64,000 nucleotides of DNA from an uncultured Faecalibacterium sp. (GTDB lineage Bacteria; Bacillota; Clostridia; Oscillospirales; Ruminococcaceae). Location of the stretch: positions 81,792-145,791 of the forward strand of contig CALFLK010000002.1 in NCBI GenBank assembly GCA_937880095.1, written 5' to 3'. Shown in pieces: positions 31,827-41,821 of this stretch (positions are counted from its first letter, which is position 1; every line of letters begins with the position of its first letter). Under the pieces are notes generated by a model. The model saw only the letters and a program-made list of their open reading frames with translations, did not search any database and was not told the origin of the DNA. The position numbers and the translations under genes are program-made.

Positions 31827-33635
31827 ATGGCAAATACAGAGAACAAAACCACGCAAAATCAGGCTCCCGCACAGCGTAAGCCCAAATCGGTACAGAACGC
31901 AAAGCAGGGTGGCCGCAGCGGTCGCGGTTATTTCCGCCGCCCGCGTAAAAATACGCCGAAAGCAGCTGCCGAAGATACGCCTCCGCTGCACATTTACCCG
32001 CTGGGTGGTCTGGGTGAAGTTGGCAAAAACATGACCGTGTTTGAGTGCAACGGTGAAATGGTTATTGTGGACTGCGGCTGTGTGTTCCCGGACAGCGAAA
32101 TGTACGGTATCGATTTGGTCATTCCGGACTTCGCTTTTGTGGAACAGAATATTGATAAGATTCGCGGCATCCTGATTACCCATGGTCACGAGGACCATAT
32201 CGGCAGTCTGCCGTATCTGCTGCGCAAGGTCAAGCTGCCTGTGTACGCAACCCGCTTGGCTTGCGGTCTGATTCGCAACAAGCTGGACGAATTCAATCTG
32301 GCAGGCTCTACGAAAATGACGGAAATTACCGCTGGACGTAAGTTCAAGCTGGGCGGTTTCCAGATTGACCCCATCCATGTAAACCACTCCATCCCCGGTG
32401 CTGTGGCGTTTGCGATTACCTGCGCAGCCGGCACTGTGATTTGCACCGGTGACTTCAAGATCGACTACACCCCGCTGTCTGGTCCGGTTACGGATTTGTC
32501 TGCTTTTGCCAGCTATGGCGAAAAGGGTGTGCTGGCGCTGCTGAGCGATTCCACCAACGCAGAGCGCCCGGGCTTTACCGCTACCGAGCGCAAGGTCGTG
32601 GACAGTCTGCGTGACTTGTTCCATCGTGGCCGCAACAAGCGTATCATTATCGCGACCTTTGCTTCCAACCTGAACCGTGTGCAGCAAATCATTGATTTGG
32701 CTGTGGAAGATGGCCGCAAGGTGGCATTCTCCGGTCGCAGCATGGTAAAAAATACCGCTATGGCGCAGGAACTGGGCTATATGTCCATTCCGGACGGTAC
32801 GCTTATCAACATTGAGCAGCTGAACCAGTACCCGCCGGAAAAGGTGGTTCTGATTACCACCGGCAGTCAGGGTGAGCCGTTGAGCGCTTTGAGCCGTATG
32901 GCACAGAACAGCCATCGCAACGTAAAGGTCGGTCCCGGCGACTTTATCATCATTTCGGCAAACCCCATCCCCGGCAACGAAAAGAGTGTGACCAAGATTG
33001 TCAACGGTCTGCTGCTGTTGGGTGCGGATGTGATTTATGAGAGCATGTACGATGTCCACGTTTCCGGACATGCCTGTCAGGAAGAGCAGAAGCTGCTTTT
33101 GACCCTGATCAAGCCTAAGTATTTCCTGCCGGTTCACGGCGAGTACAAGCAGCTGAAGCGTCATGCGCTGACCGCAGCAAGCTTGGGCATCCCGGAAACC
33201 AATATTGTCATCGCAGAGAATGGTTCTCATGTGATTCTGTCCCAGAACGAGCTGCGTTTGGGCAACCCTGTCACGGCGGGTGCTGTGATGGTGGACGGCT
33301 TGGGCGTTGGTGATGTTGGTAATGTGGTCCTGCGTGACCGTAAGCATCTGTCCGAAGATGGTCTGGTGATTGTGGTTGCAACCATCGACCGCACCAATGG
33401 CAACGTGATTGCAGGTCCTGACCTGGTCAGCCGTGGTTTTGTCTATGTGCGTGAAAACGAACAGCTGATGGAAGGCGCAAAGGAAGCCGTCGAAATGGCA
33501 TTTGACCGTGCGCTGTCCGATGGCCGCTATGACTGGAACAATGTAAAGACACAGGTGCGTGAGACGCTGTCGGCTTATATTTACCGCCGTACCAAGCGCA
33601 GCCCCATGATTCTGCCGATTTTGATGGAAATTTAA
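31827..33635 (+). CDS. Ribonuclease J
   Basis: 602-residue metallo-beta-lactamase/beta-CASP nuclease with 5'-3' exonuclease and endonuclease activity in mRNA decay and rRNA processing. The first about 55 residues are a basic, Ala/Gln/Arg-rich extension. The zinc motif H-G-H-E-D-H covers H119, H121, D123 and H124; beta-CASP motifs follow (LLSDSTNAERPG, HVSGHA, PKYFLPVHGEY). The C-terminal domain ends in a short conserved tail. TAGGAGG is 5 bases before the ATG at 31827. Only one RNase J gene is seen here, so J1 versus J2 is open. Confidence 0.93.
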   Translation: MANTENKTTQNQAPAQRKPKSVQNAKQGGRSGRGYFRRPRKNTPKAAAEDTPPLHIYPLGGLGEVGKNMTVFECNGEMVIVDCGCVFPDSEMYGIDLVIPDFAFVEQNIDKIRGILITHGHEDHIGSLPYLLRKVKLPVYATRLACGLIRNKLDEFNLAGSTKMTEITAGRKFKLGGFQIDPIHVNHSIPGAVAFAITCAAGTVICTGDFKIDYTPLSGPVTDLSAFASYGEKGVLALLSDSTNAERPGFTATERKVVDSLRDLFHRGRNKRIIIATFASNLNRVQQIIDLAVEDGRKVAFSGRSMVKNTAMAQELGYMSIPDGTLINIEQLNQYPPEKVVLITTGSQGEPLSALSRMAQNSHRNVKVGPGDFIIISANPIPGNEKSVTKIVNGLLLLGADVIYESMYDVHVSGHACQEEQKLLLTLIKPKYFLPVHGEYKQLKRHALTAASLGIPETNIVIAENGSHVILSQNELRLGNPVTAGAVMVDGLGVGDVGNVVLRDRKHLSEDGLVIVVATIDRTNGNVIAGPDLVSRGFVYVRENEQLMEGAKEAVEMAFDRALSDGRYDWNNVKTQVRETLSAYIYRRTKRSPMILPILMEI

Positions 33636-33672
33636 TCCGGGAATAAAAAAGTAATATCGTAGGAGGCCCCCC

Positions 33673-35649
33673 ATGAAACACAAACCCATTTTTACGCTGG
33701 AAGTGCTCGTGGTGGGGCTTCTTGTTTTGAATGTTATTTTAATGGTCTGGGCAGTCGTCCAGACCCCTACATGGTGGCTTTTGGTACCGCTGGCTGTTTG
33801 GCTGGCTTTTCTGGGCATTTTAGTGTTCTGTGGTCGCTCTCTGCGTGCAGCTTTGGCACGCTGGCTGACCGGCTCGGTGTTTGATGAATCCAAGCTGAAG
33901 TTCAGTCTGGGTAAAATGTCGGCACCCACGGTGATGCTCAGCGGAAAAACCATCCTCTGGTACAACGAAGCCTTTCAAAACGAGCTGGGCTGCGGAGAAA
34001 ATTATCTGCTCCATTCGGCAACCAAGGTTTTACCCGGTTTGACTTTGAGCACAAGCGGCAGCCCGGCGGGTCAGCTTTTGCATTTGGACGACCGGATTTG
34101 GCACGCCTATTCTTCTACCGTAGAAGGGCACAGCGAAACCATCAGCATTGTTTGCTTTACGGATGAAACCAACCTGCGTTTCGTCGAGAAAGAATATACC
34201 GCCAGCCGCCCCGGCTGTATTGTATTTGCCGTGGACGGTTACAGTGATGTATTCAATGATATGCTGGACAGCGAGCGCGCAGGTATTTTGGAAAACCTGT
34301 ATAAGGTGCTGGAAACCACCATTGGCGGCACAACCGGCTTTTTGCAGCGTCTTGGCGGCGGAAAGTATCTGGCGGTGGTGGAAGAGCGCCATCTGAACAA
34401 GCTGGCAGAAGAACGCTATGCGGTGCTGGATGAAGTGCGTGCCATTGCGCCGGAAAAGAATTTGTCTTTGTCCATCGGTGTCGGTCGTGGTGCCGAAACG
34501 CTGGTACAGGCACGAGCGCTTGCCGAGCAGGCTTTGGATATGGCGCAGGGCCGTGGCGGTGACCAGACCGCAGAAAAAACACCGGACGGCTTTACCTTCT
34601 ATGGCGGTGTCAGCCACGGTGTAGAAAAACGCAGCCGTGTCAAGAGCCGTTTGGTGGCGCGCGCATTGGTGGAGCTGATTAAGCAGTCCGAAAGCGTTGT
34701 CATCATGGGCCATCGAATGTCCGATTTGGACGCAATCGGTTCGGCAGAAGGTGTGCTGCGCATTTGTAAGATTTGCGATGTACCGGCAGTGATTGCCGTG
34801 CGCCGCAACGCTACCATGGCGGCTTCGCTGTTGGATGCCTTTGCACAGGCAGGCTGCGGCAACGACTTTATGGAACCGGAAAAAGCACTGGAAACCGTCA
34901 ATAAAAAGACGCTTTGCATTGTGGTGGATACATATTTGCGCCATCTGGTGGAAAGTCAGGAAATTCTGGATAAAGCGGGCAGTGTGGTGGTGATCGACCA
35001 TCACCGCAAGGGCGATAACTACATCAAAGATACTGTGCTTTTGTGCCACGAACCCTACGCAAGCAGCGCCAGCGAACTGGTAGCAGAGATGCTTGCCTAT
35101 GTGGGCGACAAAGACGATAAACCCACCCGGCTGGAAGCCGAAGGTATGCTGGCAGGTATCATGCTGGATACCCACGATTTCAGCTTGCATACCGGTGTAC
35201 GCACCTTTGAAGCTGCCGCAACTCTGCGCCGCTATGGTGCAGAAACCGAAAATGTCCGTGCGCTGTTCCATGTAAGCCGGGACGAATATGTGGCAAAGTG
35301 TGAACTGGTCGAGGATGCACAGGTCTATAAAGGCTGTGCGATTTCGCTGCACGAAGCGTTCGACGCTTCGGTGCAGGTAGCGATCCCGCAGGCAGCCAAT
35401 GATTTGCTCACTATTTCCGGTGTGAGAGCCAGCTTTGTCGGCGTAGAAAACGCAAACGGCGTGAACATCAGTGCCCGCAGTATGGGTCAGGTAAATGTTC
35501 AGGTCATCATGGAAGCGCTGGGCGGCGGCGGTCATCAGACGATGGCTGGCGCACAGCTGCGTGATATTTCGTTGGAACAGGCAGGCGCAAGAATCCGTGC
35601 AGCGATTGATTTGTACGAAGCAGCACGGGCGCAAAACACGAAAACCTGA
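33673..35649 (+). CDS. gdpP: GdpP-type DHH cyclic-di-AMP phosphodiesterase
   Basis: 658-residue membrane enzyme that hydrolyses c-di-AMP. Order: two transmembrane helices (about 10-60), a PAS-like region (about 75-165), a degenerate GGDEF domain (about 170-300; the place of GGDEF reads L-G-G-G-K-Y), then DHH (about 335-490) with H347/D351/D353 in HRMSDLDAIGS and D442-H443-H444, and DHHA1 with GGGGHQTMAGA. GTAGGAGG precedes the ATG. It sits between RNase J and rplI-dnaB, matching the common yybT-rplI-dnaB order of Firmicutes. Confidence 0.94.
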   Translation: MKHKPIFTLEVLVVGLLVLNVILMVWAVVQTPTWWLLVPLAVWLAFLGILVFCGRSLRAALARWLTGSVFDESKLKFSLGKMSAPTVMLSGKTILWYNEAFQNELGCGENYLLHSATKVLPGLTLSTSGSPAGQLLHLDDRIWHAYSSTVEGHSETISIVCFTDETNLRFVEKEYTASRPGCIVFAVDGYSDVFNDMLDSERAGILENLYKVLETTIGGTTGFLQRLGGGKYLAVVEERHLNKLAEERYAVLDEVRAIAPEKNLSLSIGVGRGAETLVQARALAEQALDMAQGRGGDQTAEKTPDGFTFYGGVSHGVEKRSRVKSRLVARALVELIKQSESVVIMGHRMSDLDAIGSAEGVLRICKICDVPAVIAVRRNATMAASLLDAFAQAGCGNDFMEPEKALETVNKKTLCIVVDTYLRHLVESQEILDKAGSVVVIDHHRKGDNYIKDTVLLCHEPYASSASELVAEMLAYVGDKDDKPTRLEAEGMLAGIMLDTHDFSLHTGVRTFEAAATLRRYGAETENVRALFHVSRDEYVAKCELVEDAQVYKGCAISLHEAFDASVQVAIPQAANDLLTISGVRASFVGVENANGVNISARSMGQVNVQVIMEALGGGGHQTMAGAQLRDISLEQAGARIRAAIDLYEAARAQNTKT

Positions 35650-35656
35650 CCGGCCC

Positions 35657-35685
35657 TTGTGTATGGCTGGGTTTTAGGATATACT
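35657..35685 (+). promoter_or_regulatory. Promoter upstream of rplI
   Basis: TTGTGT, 17 bases, TATACT. Confidence 0.7.
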
Positions 35686-35740
35686 AAAGCGAGAAAAAAC
35701 TGCGGTGCGATCCATCGCAGAGAAGAGGGAGGACCCAACT

Positions 35741-36193
35741 ATGAAGGTTATTTTGAAGAAAGACGTTAAGGAAATCGGTAAGAAGGACGAAATCCACGAA
35801 GTTTCGGACGGTTACGCACGCAACTTCCTGCTGCCCCGTGGTCTGGCTGCAGAAGCAGATGCTACCGCAATGAACATTGCACGCACCAAGGAAGCTGCTG
35901 CTGATTTCCATGAGGCAACCCAGCTGGCTGCTGCAAAGGAGCTGGCTGCAAAGATTCACGAAAAGACCGTGAACATGAAGGCTAAGGGCGGCGCATCCGG
36001 CCGTATGTTCGGCAAGATCACCACTAAGGAAGTTGCTGCAAGCCTGAGCGAGATGGTTGGTCAGACCATCGACAAGAAGAAGATCGAGCTGTCCAGCCGT
36101 GATATTAAGGACGCTGGCGTCTACGAGGCAAAGGCACGCCTGTATCCGGGTGTGACCGCATCCTTCAAGGTAGAAGTCGAGATCGTCGAGTAA
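35741..36193 (+). CDS. rplI: 50S ribosomal protein L9
   Basis: Complete 150-residue bL9: N-terminal domain M-K-V-I-L-K-K-D-V-K with GYARNFLLPRGLA, a long connecting helix, and a C-terminal domain with GRMFGKITTKEVA. GGGAGGA lies 8 bases before the ATG at 35741. It begins the rplI-dnaB pair and has a promoter of its own just after gdpP. Confidence 0.97.
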   Translation: MKVILKKDVKEIGKKDEIHEVSDGYARNFLLPRGLAAEADATAMNIARTKEAAADFHEATQLAAAKELAAKIHEKTVNMKAKGGASGRMFGKITTKEVAASLSEMVGQTIDKKKIELSSRDIKDAGVYEAKARLYPGVTASFKVEVEIVE

Positions 36194-36271
36194 TCTTTCG
36201 GGACAAGCGACAATCGTTTACATGGGCATTTTGGAGTAATTCAGCAGGGAAAACAGTCATTGGGGTAAAGA

Positions 36272-37666
36272 ATGGATAAATATTCGAGCAAACTGAATCT
36301 GGAGAGTATGGGCGTTCAGCTGCCGTACAGTATGCAGGCCGAGCAGAGTGTGCTGGGTGCTGTTTTGCTGCGCGCAGAAACGCTGACCGATTTGATCGAA
36401 ATCGTCAAGCCGGAAATGTTCTACTCTCGCCAAAATGGGCAGATTTACAGCGAAATGATTCGCCTGTTCATGGCGGATCAGACCATTGACTTTGTTACGC
36501 TGCTGAATGCAGTGTCCACCGACGGTGTATTTGAAAGCAGCGATGCAGCGAAGGTTTATCTGACCGGTTTGGCAGAAACCGTGCCCAGCATCTCGAATGT
36601 GACCTCGTATGCACATATCGTGCAGGAAAAATACCTGGTCCGTCAGCTGATGAACGTGGCAAAGGATATTCTGGAGGATTCCGGCCAGGAAGGCGACGCT
36701 GACCTGCTTTTGGAAAATGCCGAACAGAAAATCTACGAGATTCGTTCCGGTCGAGATACATCGGCGCTGACACCGCTGTCTTCCAGCATGGTGGAAACGC
36801 TGGGCACGCTGCAAAAATTGTCCGGTCCGGATGCAGATAAATACAAAGGTATTCCCACAGGCTTCCGTTTGCTGGATTCGGTGCTGACAGGTATGGGTCG
36901 CGGCGACCTGATTATCCTGGCAGCACGCCCCGGTATGGGTAAAACCAGTTTTGCGCTGAATATCGCCACCAATGTTGCCGAACAGCAGCATATCCCGGTG
37001 GCAGTGTTCAGCTTGGAAATGACCAAGGAACAGCTGACAAACCGTATTCTGTCCGCAAAGGCAGGTATTGACAGCCATGCGTTCCGTACTGGTGCGCTGA
37101 CTCAGTCGGACTGGGAGGACTTGGCAATCGCATCTGAGCGTTTGCACGATGCGCCTATTTTTATGGATGATACCTCCGGCTTGACCATTCCGGAAATGAA
37201 GGCGAAGATTCGCCGTGTCAATCAGGACCCCAGCCGCCCGAAAATCGGCTTGATCGTCATTGACTACTTACAGTTGATGACCACCGGTAAGCGGATGGAA
37301 AACCGCGTGCAGGAAATCAGTGAAATCACACGAAATCTGAAAATCATGGCAAAGGAACTGGAAGTGCCCATCATTGCACTGTCCCAGCTGTCCCGTGCTG
37401 TGGAAAAGCAGGGTGCTGGCTCAGGTCATCGCCCGCAGCTGTCTGACCTGCGTGACTCCGGTTCTATCGAACAGGACGCAGACTGCGTTTTGTTCTTGTA
37501 CCGTGAGGCATACTATAACAGCCAGAAAGGCGACGATGCGCCGCAGGCAGATTCCAATATTGCGGAATGTATCGTGGCAAAGAACCGTCACGGCGAAACC
37601 AGCGCAGTACCGCTGGGCTGGGACGGCGCACACACCAGATTCACTGATGTGGATTTTAATCATTGA
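36272..37666 (+). CDS. dnaB: Replicative DNA helicase DnaB
   Basis: 464-residue hexameric helicase of the replication fork. The N-terminal primase-interaction domain starts LPYSMQAEQSVLGAVLL; the RecA core has Walker A ARPGMGKTS (K224, T225), the Walker B region IGLIVIDYLQLM, H4 region SQLSRAVEKQG and the arginine-finger region ending CIVAKNRHGETS. DnaC (B. subtilis nomenclature) is the same protein. It follows rplI by 78 bases. Confidence 0.97.
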   Translation: MDKYSSKLNLESMGVQLPYSMQAEQSVLGAVLLRAETLTDLIEIVKPEMFYSRQNGQIYSEMIRLFMADQTIDFVTLLNAVSTDGVFESSDAAKVYLTGLAETVPSISNVTSYAHIVQEKYLVRQLMNVAKDILEDSGQEGDADLLLENAEQKIYEIRSGRDTSALTPLSSSMVETLGTLQKLSGPDADKYKGIPTGFRLLDSVLTGMGRGDLIILAARPGMGKTSFALNIATNVAEQQHIPVAVFSLEMTKEQLTNRILSAKAGIDSHAFRTGALTQSDWEDLAIASERLHDAPIFMDDTSGLTIPEMKAKIRRVNQDPSRPKIGLIVIDYLQLMTTGKRMENRVQEISEITRNLKIMAKELEVPIIALSQLSRAVEKQGAGSGHRPQLSDLRDSGSIEQDADCVLFLYREAYYNSQKGDDAPQADSNIAECIVAKNRHGETSAVPLGWDGAHTRFTDVDFNH

Positions 37667-37675
37667 TTAGGACTT

Positions 37676-39121
37676 ATGCGAACAACAGAAATCCGCACTG
37701 CGGAAGAACTGAAAACACATACGGAAAAGTCCGTGCTTGCCTATTGCACGCAGGCCGGACTTTTTCCGCTTACAGAGGAGACGGTGCGCACGGTGTGTGT
37801 AGCCGTTTCGGGCGGGGCAGACAGTATGGCGCTTTTGCACATTCTGCTTGCCTTGGCACCCGAATTGCAGCTTAGGGTATCTGCCTGCCATGTGAATCAT
37901 GGAATGCGTGGTGCTGCTGCGGACCGGGACGAAGCATTTGTGAGCCAGCAGTGCGCTTTGCTGGGCGTTCCACTTACTGTATATAGTGCCACTGCGGATG
38001 CAATCACTGTCCCTGACAACGCAGGGGAGGACTGGGCAAGAAAGCTGCGCTACGGCTATTTTGAAAAGCTGCTGGAAAGCGGTGTACAATGGATTGCAAC
38101 GGCCCATACTGGAAATGACCAAGCAGAAACCCTGTTATTCAGGCTAGCGCGTGGTACTGGCGCACATGGCGCAGCAGGGATTCGACCCAAGCGCGGTGCG
38201 TTTGTACGTCCGCTTTTGTGCCTTTCCCGGCAGGATACCGAAGCATACTGTGCAGCAGCAGGGCAGTCGTTTGTGACGGATGAAACCAACCTTTCGGTGG
38301 AGTACGCGCGCAATCGGATTCGCCGTGATGCAATCCCTGCACTGGAACAGGTCAATACAGCGGCAGTAAAAAACCTGCGGGCATTTTGTGATAAGATGGA
38401 CCGCATAGATGTATATTTTTTCGAAAAAGGGCAGGCGCTGCTGCAAAATGCCGCAGCGCAGGCTGACGGCAGCAGTCAGGGCGGCCCTTGGGATTTGGAC
38501 ACCTTGCGCAAAGCAGAACCTTTGATTTTGGAATCTGCCTTGCATCAGCTGGTCAGCCCGGTTCGGGATGCGGAGCAAAAGTATATTTGTCTGCTGGAGC
38601 AGTGCATCCGCACACAGGGTGCAGTTCAGCTGCTGGACACGCTGCGCTTTGCCGTGCGGGGGAGTAAGCTATATCGGGAAACACTGACACCGGATGTTTT
38701 GCCCTTGCAGGATGCCCCGGAATATCCGATGCAGCCCGGTGAATATCATTTTCCGGGAGGATATTGTGTGAAAATCAGTGTAATTTCCCGGCAGGAATGG
38801 GAAAATATACATTGCGTTCATAAAAAAGACTTAAAAAACCTAGCGGATTATGCTAGAATACCTATATTGATGTGTTTGCGGACCCGCCACCCCGGCGATC
38901 GCTTCCATCAAGCGGGGCGGTGTGGCAGCAAAAGCTTGAAAAAGCTGTATAATGAAGAACACATCCCACCCTTGCAGCGCTCCCAAATGCCGCTTGCGGC
39001 ACAGGGAGAGCAGGTATTGTGGCTTTGGGGGCATGGCTTTTGTGAGGGACTTGCCCCAGATGAAAAAACAGAGGAAGTATTGTTCCTGCAGGAGCAGTAC
39101 CAGGAGGAGGACAATCCATGA
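37676..39121 (+). CDS. tilS: tRNA(Ile)-lysidine synthase
   Basis: 481-residue enzyme that converts C34 of the CAU-anticodon isoleucine tRNA to lysidine. The PP-loop SGGADS lies at 45-50; the catalytic block HTGNDQAETLLFRLARGTG follows, then the substrate-binding middle domain and a C-terminal TilS domain (RHPGDRFHQAGRCGSKSLKKLYNEEHIP). The start is only ten bases behind the dnaB stop, with a modest AGGAC site. Its stop overlaps the hpt start (ATGA), the classic tilS-hpt-ftsH order. Confidence 0.93.
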   Translation: MRTTEIRTAEELKTHTEKSVLAYCTQAGLFPLTEETVRTVCVAVSGGADSMALLHILLALAPELQLRVSACHVNHGMRGAAADRDEAFVSQQCALLGVPLTVYSATADAITVPDNAGEDWARKLRYGYFEKLLESGVQWIATAHTGNDQAETLLFRLARGTGAHGAAGIRPKRGAFVRPLLCLSRQDTEAYCAAAGQSFVTDETNLSVEYARNRIRRDAIPALEQVNTAAVKNLRAFCDKMDRIDVYFFEKGQALLQNAAAQADGSSQGGPWDLDTLRKAEPLILESALHQLVSPVRDAEQKYICLLEQCIRTQGAVQLLDTLRFAVRGSKLYRETLTPDVLPLQDAPEYPMQPGEYHFPGGYCVKISVISRQEWENIHCVHKKDLKNLADYARIPILMCLRTRHPGDRFHQAGRCGSKSLKKLYNEEHIPPLQRSQMPLAAQGEQVLWLWGHGFCEGLAPDEKTEEVLFLQEQYQEEDNP

Positions 39122-39666
39122 GTATGCACGACGATATTAAGAATGTTCTGGTCAGCGAAGACCAGCTGAAGGCTCGCGTAAAAGAACTGGGCGCACAGAT
39201 TAGCAAGGATTATGCCGGCAAGGATCTTTTGCTGGTTTCGATTCTGAAGGGCTCGGTTGTGTTTATGGCAGACCTGATGCGTGCAATCGACATTCCCTGC
39301 GAGATCGATTTCATGGTGGTGTCCAGCTACGGCGGTGCCAACACGACTTCTACAGGTCTGGTCAAGATCATCAAGGATCTGGATGCAGATCTGAGCGGCA
39401 AGGATGTTCTGATTGTTGAGGATATTCTGGATACCGGCGTCACGCTGTTCAATCTGGTACCGATGCTGAAGATGCGTCACCCCAACAGTGTAAAAATTTG
39501 CACGATTCTGGATAAACCCAGCCGCCGCAAGGCAGACATCCGTGCGGATTATACCGGTATTGAAGTACCCGATGAATTTGTTGTTGGCTACGGTCTGGAC
39601 TACGATGAAAAGTACCGTAACCTGCCCTATGTCGGTGTGCTGAAGCCGGAAGTATATTCCAAGTAA
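39118..39666 (+). CDS. hpt: Hypoxanthine phosphoribosyltransferase
   Basis: Purine-salvage enzyme joining hypoxanthine or guanine to PRPP. 182 residues with LLVSILKGSVVFMADL (PPi loop), the flexible-loop SSYGG, the PRPP motif V-L-I-V-E-D-I-L-D-T-G-V-T-L and the purine-binding D-E-F-V-V-G-Y-G-L-D-Y. Translationally coupled to tilS through ATGA; AGGAGGA precedes it. ftsH follows after 31 bases. Confidence 0.96.
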   Translation: MSMHDDIKNVLVSEDQLKARVKELGAQISKDYAGKDLLLVSILKGSVVFMADLMRAIDIPCEIDFMVVSSYGGANTTSTGLVKIIKDLDADLSGKDVLIVEDILDTGVTLFNLVPMLKMRHPNSVKICTILDKPSRRKADIRADYTGIEVPDEFVVGYGLDYDEKYRNLPYVGVLKPEVYSK

Positions 39667-39697
39667 GCAAGCGAAAAAATAAGCTACAGGAGTCAAT

Positions 39698-41785
39698 ATG
39701 TTGCAAAAAAAGAAACCACAATGGAACCCATTGATCATTGTTGGATTGCTGGTGGTGGTCTTGATGATCTGGACCTTCTTTACCAGTTCCCCTGCAATGG
39801 ATTCCACCATGCGCTACTCACAGGTGCGCAGCTATTTTGAAAATCTGCAGGTCACGGCGTTCGATTTGAACCTGAATACCGGCGTGATCAAGATGAGCCT
39901 GAAGGAAGGCAAGATTCCGCTGCCGGAAGAGGACAAAGCATCTACCAGTAACGGTCTGGGCGGCTTTTTGGCAAACCCCAATCAGGAAAAAGAAGAGCTG
40001 CCCGGCGGTGCTAAGATGCAGGTAACCTACCAGCTGCCGTATCAGTCTTACTTCCTCCAGTACCAGATGGAAGATTATATCCAGGCTTATAACGAGGAAA
40101 ACCCCGACGAACCCATGGATGATAACATGATTCCTTATAAGGAGTCCTTCCCCTGGGCGGACACCCTGATGATGGTTCTGATGCTGGGCAGCACGGGTAT
40201 GCTGTTGCTGTTCATGCTCCGCGGCGGTAACGGCGGCGGCGTTATGAACGTGGGCAAGGCTAAAGTCAAGGATGAATCCGAGCGTCAGGTCAATGTCACA
40301 TTTGCGGACGTTGCCGGTGAGGATGAAGAAAAGGAAGAACTGCAGGAAGTCGTTGAGTTCTTGAAGAATCCCGCTAAGTTCAATCAGCTAGGCGCACGCA
40401 TCCCGCACGGTGTTCTGCTGGTTGGCCCTCCGGGTACCGGTAAGACCCTGCTGGCACGCGCTTGCGCTGGTGAAGCAGGTGTTCCGTTCTTCGCATTGTC
40501 CGGTTCTGACTTCGTGGAAATGTACGTCGGTGTCGGCGCATCCCGTGTGCGTGACCTGTTCGACAAGGCGAAGAAGTCCATGCCCTGCATCATCTTCATC
40601 GACGAAATTGATGCTGTGGGCCGTCAGCGTGGTGCTGGTCTGGGCGGCGGACATGATGAACGCGAGCAGACTTTGAACCAGATGCTGGTTGAGATGGACG
40701 GCTTCGAAGCAAACGATGGCGTTATCGTCATTGCTGCTACCAACCGTGCTGATATTCTGGATAAGGCTCTGCTGCGTCCGGGTCGTTTTGACCGTCAGGT
40801 TTATGTAGGTTTGCCCGACGTAAAGGGCCGTGAAGAGATTTTGAAGGTCCACACCCGCAAGAAGCCTCTGGCTCCGGATGTGTCCCTGTCTGTTATTGCA
40901 CGCCGTACCGCTGGCTTTGCCGGTGCTGACCTGGAAAATCTGGTTAACGAGGCAGCTCTGCTGGCAGCACGCCGTGGCAAGAAGGCCATCACCATGGCTG
41001 AAATCGAAGAAGCTTCCATGAAGGTCATTGCTGGCCCTGAAAAGAAGAGCCGCATCGTGACCCCCGATGAAAAGAAGCTGACTGCTTACCATGAAGCTGG
41101 TCACGCAGTGGCAGGTTTCTACTGCAAGCATCACCCCAAGGTGCATGAAATCACCATCATTCCCCGTGGTCAGGCGGGTGGCTACACCATGTACCTGCCC
41201 GAAAAGGATCGCAGCTACGTCACCAAGGGTGAAATGTACGAGGATATCGTTTCCAGCCTGGGCGGTCGTGTTGCAGAGCAGATCATTCTGGAGGACATCT
41301 CTACCGGTGCTTCCAGCGACTTGGAATCTGCAACCAATACTGCTCGCGATATGGTCATGCGCTATGGCTTCTCCGAGCGTCTGGGACCTGTCGTTTACGG
41401 CAACCGTCAGGAAGAAACCTTCCTGGGCCGTGACTTCAGCCAGGGCAAGGGCTACAGCGAAACTACTGCCGCTGAAATCGATGCCGAAGTGCGTGATATC
41501 ATGGACGAGGCATATGAGAACTGCCGCCGTATCCTGACCGAGCACATCGATCAGCTGCACGCACTGGCACAGGCTCTGATTGAGCGCGAAAAGCTCACCG
41601 AAGATGAGTTCAACAAGGTAATGGCTGGCGAAAAGCTGCCTGCTGTTGAAACGGACGAGCCGAAGGCTGCAGAAGTGCAGACGCAGGAAACCCCTGCTGC
41701 ACAGGCAGAAGAAACGGCAGCAGAACAGCCTGCTGAAACCAACGAAAATATGCAGACACCTGATGCGGAGGATTCCCCGGAATAA
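39698..41785 (+). CDS. ftsH: ATP-dependent zinc metalloprotease FtsH
   Basis: 695-residue membrane AAA+ protease that degrades unstable or misassembled membrane and regulatory proteins. Two transmembrane helices (about 9-28 and 150-171) frame an extracytoplasmic domain. Walker A GPPGTGKT is at 243-250, Walker B IIFIDEIDAVG, the second region of homology TNRADILDKALLRPGRFDRQV, and the zinc site H-E-A-G-H begins at H465. The C-terminal about 65 residues are a Glu/Ala/Thr/Pro-rich low-complexity tail. Confidence 0.97.
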   Translation: MLQKKKPQWNPLIIVGLLVVVLMIWTFFTSSPAMDSTMRYSQVRSYFENLQVTAFDLNLNTGVIKMSLKEGKIPLPEEDKASTSNGLGGFLANPNQEKEELPGGAKMQVTYQLPYQSYFLQYQMEDYIQAYNEENPDEPMDDNMIPYKESFPWADTLMMVLMLGSTGMLLLFMLRGGNGGGVMNVGKAKVKDESERQVNVTFADVAGEDEEKEELQEVVEFLKNPAKFNQLGARIPHGVLLVGPPGTGKTLLARACAGEAGVPFFALSGSDFVEMYVGVGASRVRDLFDKAKKSMPCIIFIDEIDAVGRQRGAGLGGGHDEREQTLNQMLVEMDGFEANDGVIVIAATNRADILDKALLRPGRFDRQVYVGLPDVKGREEILKVHTRKKPLAPDVSLSVIARRTAGFAGADLENLVNEAALLAARRGKKAITMAEIEEASMKVIAGPEKKSRIVTPDEKKLTAYHEAGHAVAGFYCKHHPKVHEITIIPRGQAGGYTMYLPEKDRSYVTKGEMYEDIVSSLGGRVAEQIILEDISTGASSDLESATNTARDMVMRYGFSERLGPVVYGNRQEETFLGRDFSQGKGYSETTAAEIDAEVRDIMDEAYENCRRILTEHIDQLHALAQALIEREKLTEDEFNKVMAGEKLPAVETDEPKAAEVQTQETPAAQAEETAAEQPAETNENMQTPDAEDSPE

Positions 41786-41821
41786 TTTGCGGGGATGGCA
41801 TCGTGCTGAAGGAGAGAGATT

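Noticed and set aside
31815..33965. A 716-codon minus-strand frame opposite the RNase J gene
   Set aside because: No family resemblance, and the RNase J catalytic motifs are on the other strand.
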